From contig NZ_CP102951.1 in assembly GCF_024741815.1 (NCBI RefSeq), forward strand, positions 3,858,001 through 3,922,000: a DNA stretch of 64,000 nucleotides. The letters are read 5' to 3'. The notes under the pieces were generated by a model. That model had not been told where the DNA came from, did no database searches, and saw nothing but the letters and a program-made list of their open reading frames with translations. Origin of the DNA: Pseudomonas sp. LS1212 (GTDB lineage Bacteria; Pseudomonadota; Gammaproteobacteria; Pseudomonadales; Pseudomonadaceae). The position numbers were made by a program, and so were the translations under genes. Position 1 is the stretch's first letter. Every line of letters starts with the position of its first letter. Shown one piece after another: positions 63,777 to 64,000 of this stretch.

Positions 63777-64000
63777 ATGACTTCCAAGCTCGAACAACTG
63801 AAACAGTACACCACTGTAGTTGCCGACACCGGTGACAGTGAGGCCATTTCCCGTCTCAAGCCGGTCGACGCCACCACCAACCCTTCCCTGCTGCTCAAGG
63901 CGGCGGCCATGCCCGGTTATGCCGAGCTGCTGAACGACGCCGTGCGTGACAGCAAGGGCGATGCGGGCCTGGCTTGTGACCGTTTCGCGGTCGCGGTGGG
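63777..64000 (+). CDS. tal: Transaldolase (3' end outside window)
   Basis: The first 74 codons of transaldolase, an enzyme of the pentose phosphate pathway: MTSKLEQLKQYTTVVADTGD, then RLKPVDATTNPSLLLKAAA with the conserved DATTNPSL motif. dusA-tal adjacency is usual in pseudomonads. The gene runs off the right edge. Confidence 0.93.
   Translation, partial: MTSKLEQLKQYTTVVADTGDSEAISRLKPVDATTNPSLLLKAAAMPGYAELLNDAVRDSKGDAGLACDRFAVAV

Overview
The window looks like the chromosome of a Pseudomonas from the fluorescens/putida side of the genus. It is GC-rich, dense in short intergenic REP and inverted repeats, and its gene order follows known pseudomonad blocks: a dsb/two-component block, acnA-aer, the cbb3 oxidase cluster ccoNOQP-ccoGHIS, hemN-anr, apt-recR, ybaB-dnaX-4.5S RNA, and dusA-tal. 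No database search was run; names rest on reading motifs, lengths and synteny.

Layout. 1-9.1 kb: end of a GNAT gene, a sensor kinase/response regulator pair, a 1040-residue toxin-like protein with a glycosyltransferase domain, then a three-gene disulfide operon (dsbD, a TlpA-like membrane protein, dsbG). 9.2-18.4 kb: housekeeping and accessory genes (periplasmic binding protein, TetR regulator, 3'-5' exonuclease, ppnP, ABC exporter, pdxB, MATE pump, tusA, rlmM). 18.6-23.9 kb: acnA, an Aer-type receptor and a hydrolase. 23.9-34.4 kb: the cbb3 oxidase locus. The first operon copy is wrecked: an in-frame deletion fuses the front of ccoN to the back of ccoO, and ccoP is truncated. The second copy (ccoN-O-Q-P) is complete and is followed by the assembly genes ccoG-H-I-S. 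34.4-43.9 kb: a SafE/TauE-like protein, hemN with a near-perfect ANR box, anr, apt, recR, an oxidoreductase, ybaB, dnaX, a solute-binding pseudogene and a cupin. 44.4 kb: 4.5S RNA.

From about 44.53 kb to 62.6 kb lies a mosaic accessory region. It starts with an integrase stub next to 4.5S RNA and ends with a complete tyrosine integrase beside dusA. In it are a TIR-domain protein paired with a small internally duplicated protein (a candidate defence module), a phospholipase-like Tle effector whose 5' end is cut by an IS21 element, and a tightly overlapping phage-type operon ending in a PrtN-like gene that an IS66 element has split (8-bp target duplication visible). It also holds a HEPN-like protein, a second IS66 element with its own 8-bp duplication, a lipoprotein and a GIY-YIG protein. 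The window closes with dusA and the start of tal.

Functionally, the core theme is low-oxygen respiration and its control: cbb3 oxidase and its copper/haem assembly proteins, oxygen-independent haem synthesis, and Anr. The disulfide operon handles periplasmic thiol chemistry. The accessory theme is conflict: a toxin, a Tle effector, TIR, HEPN and GIY-YIG proteins, with IS elements that have damaged at least two of the cargo genes.
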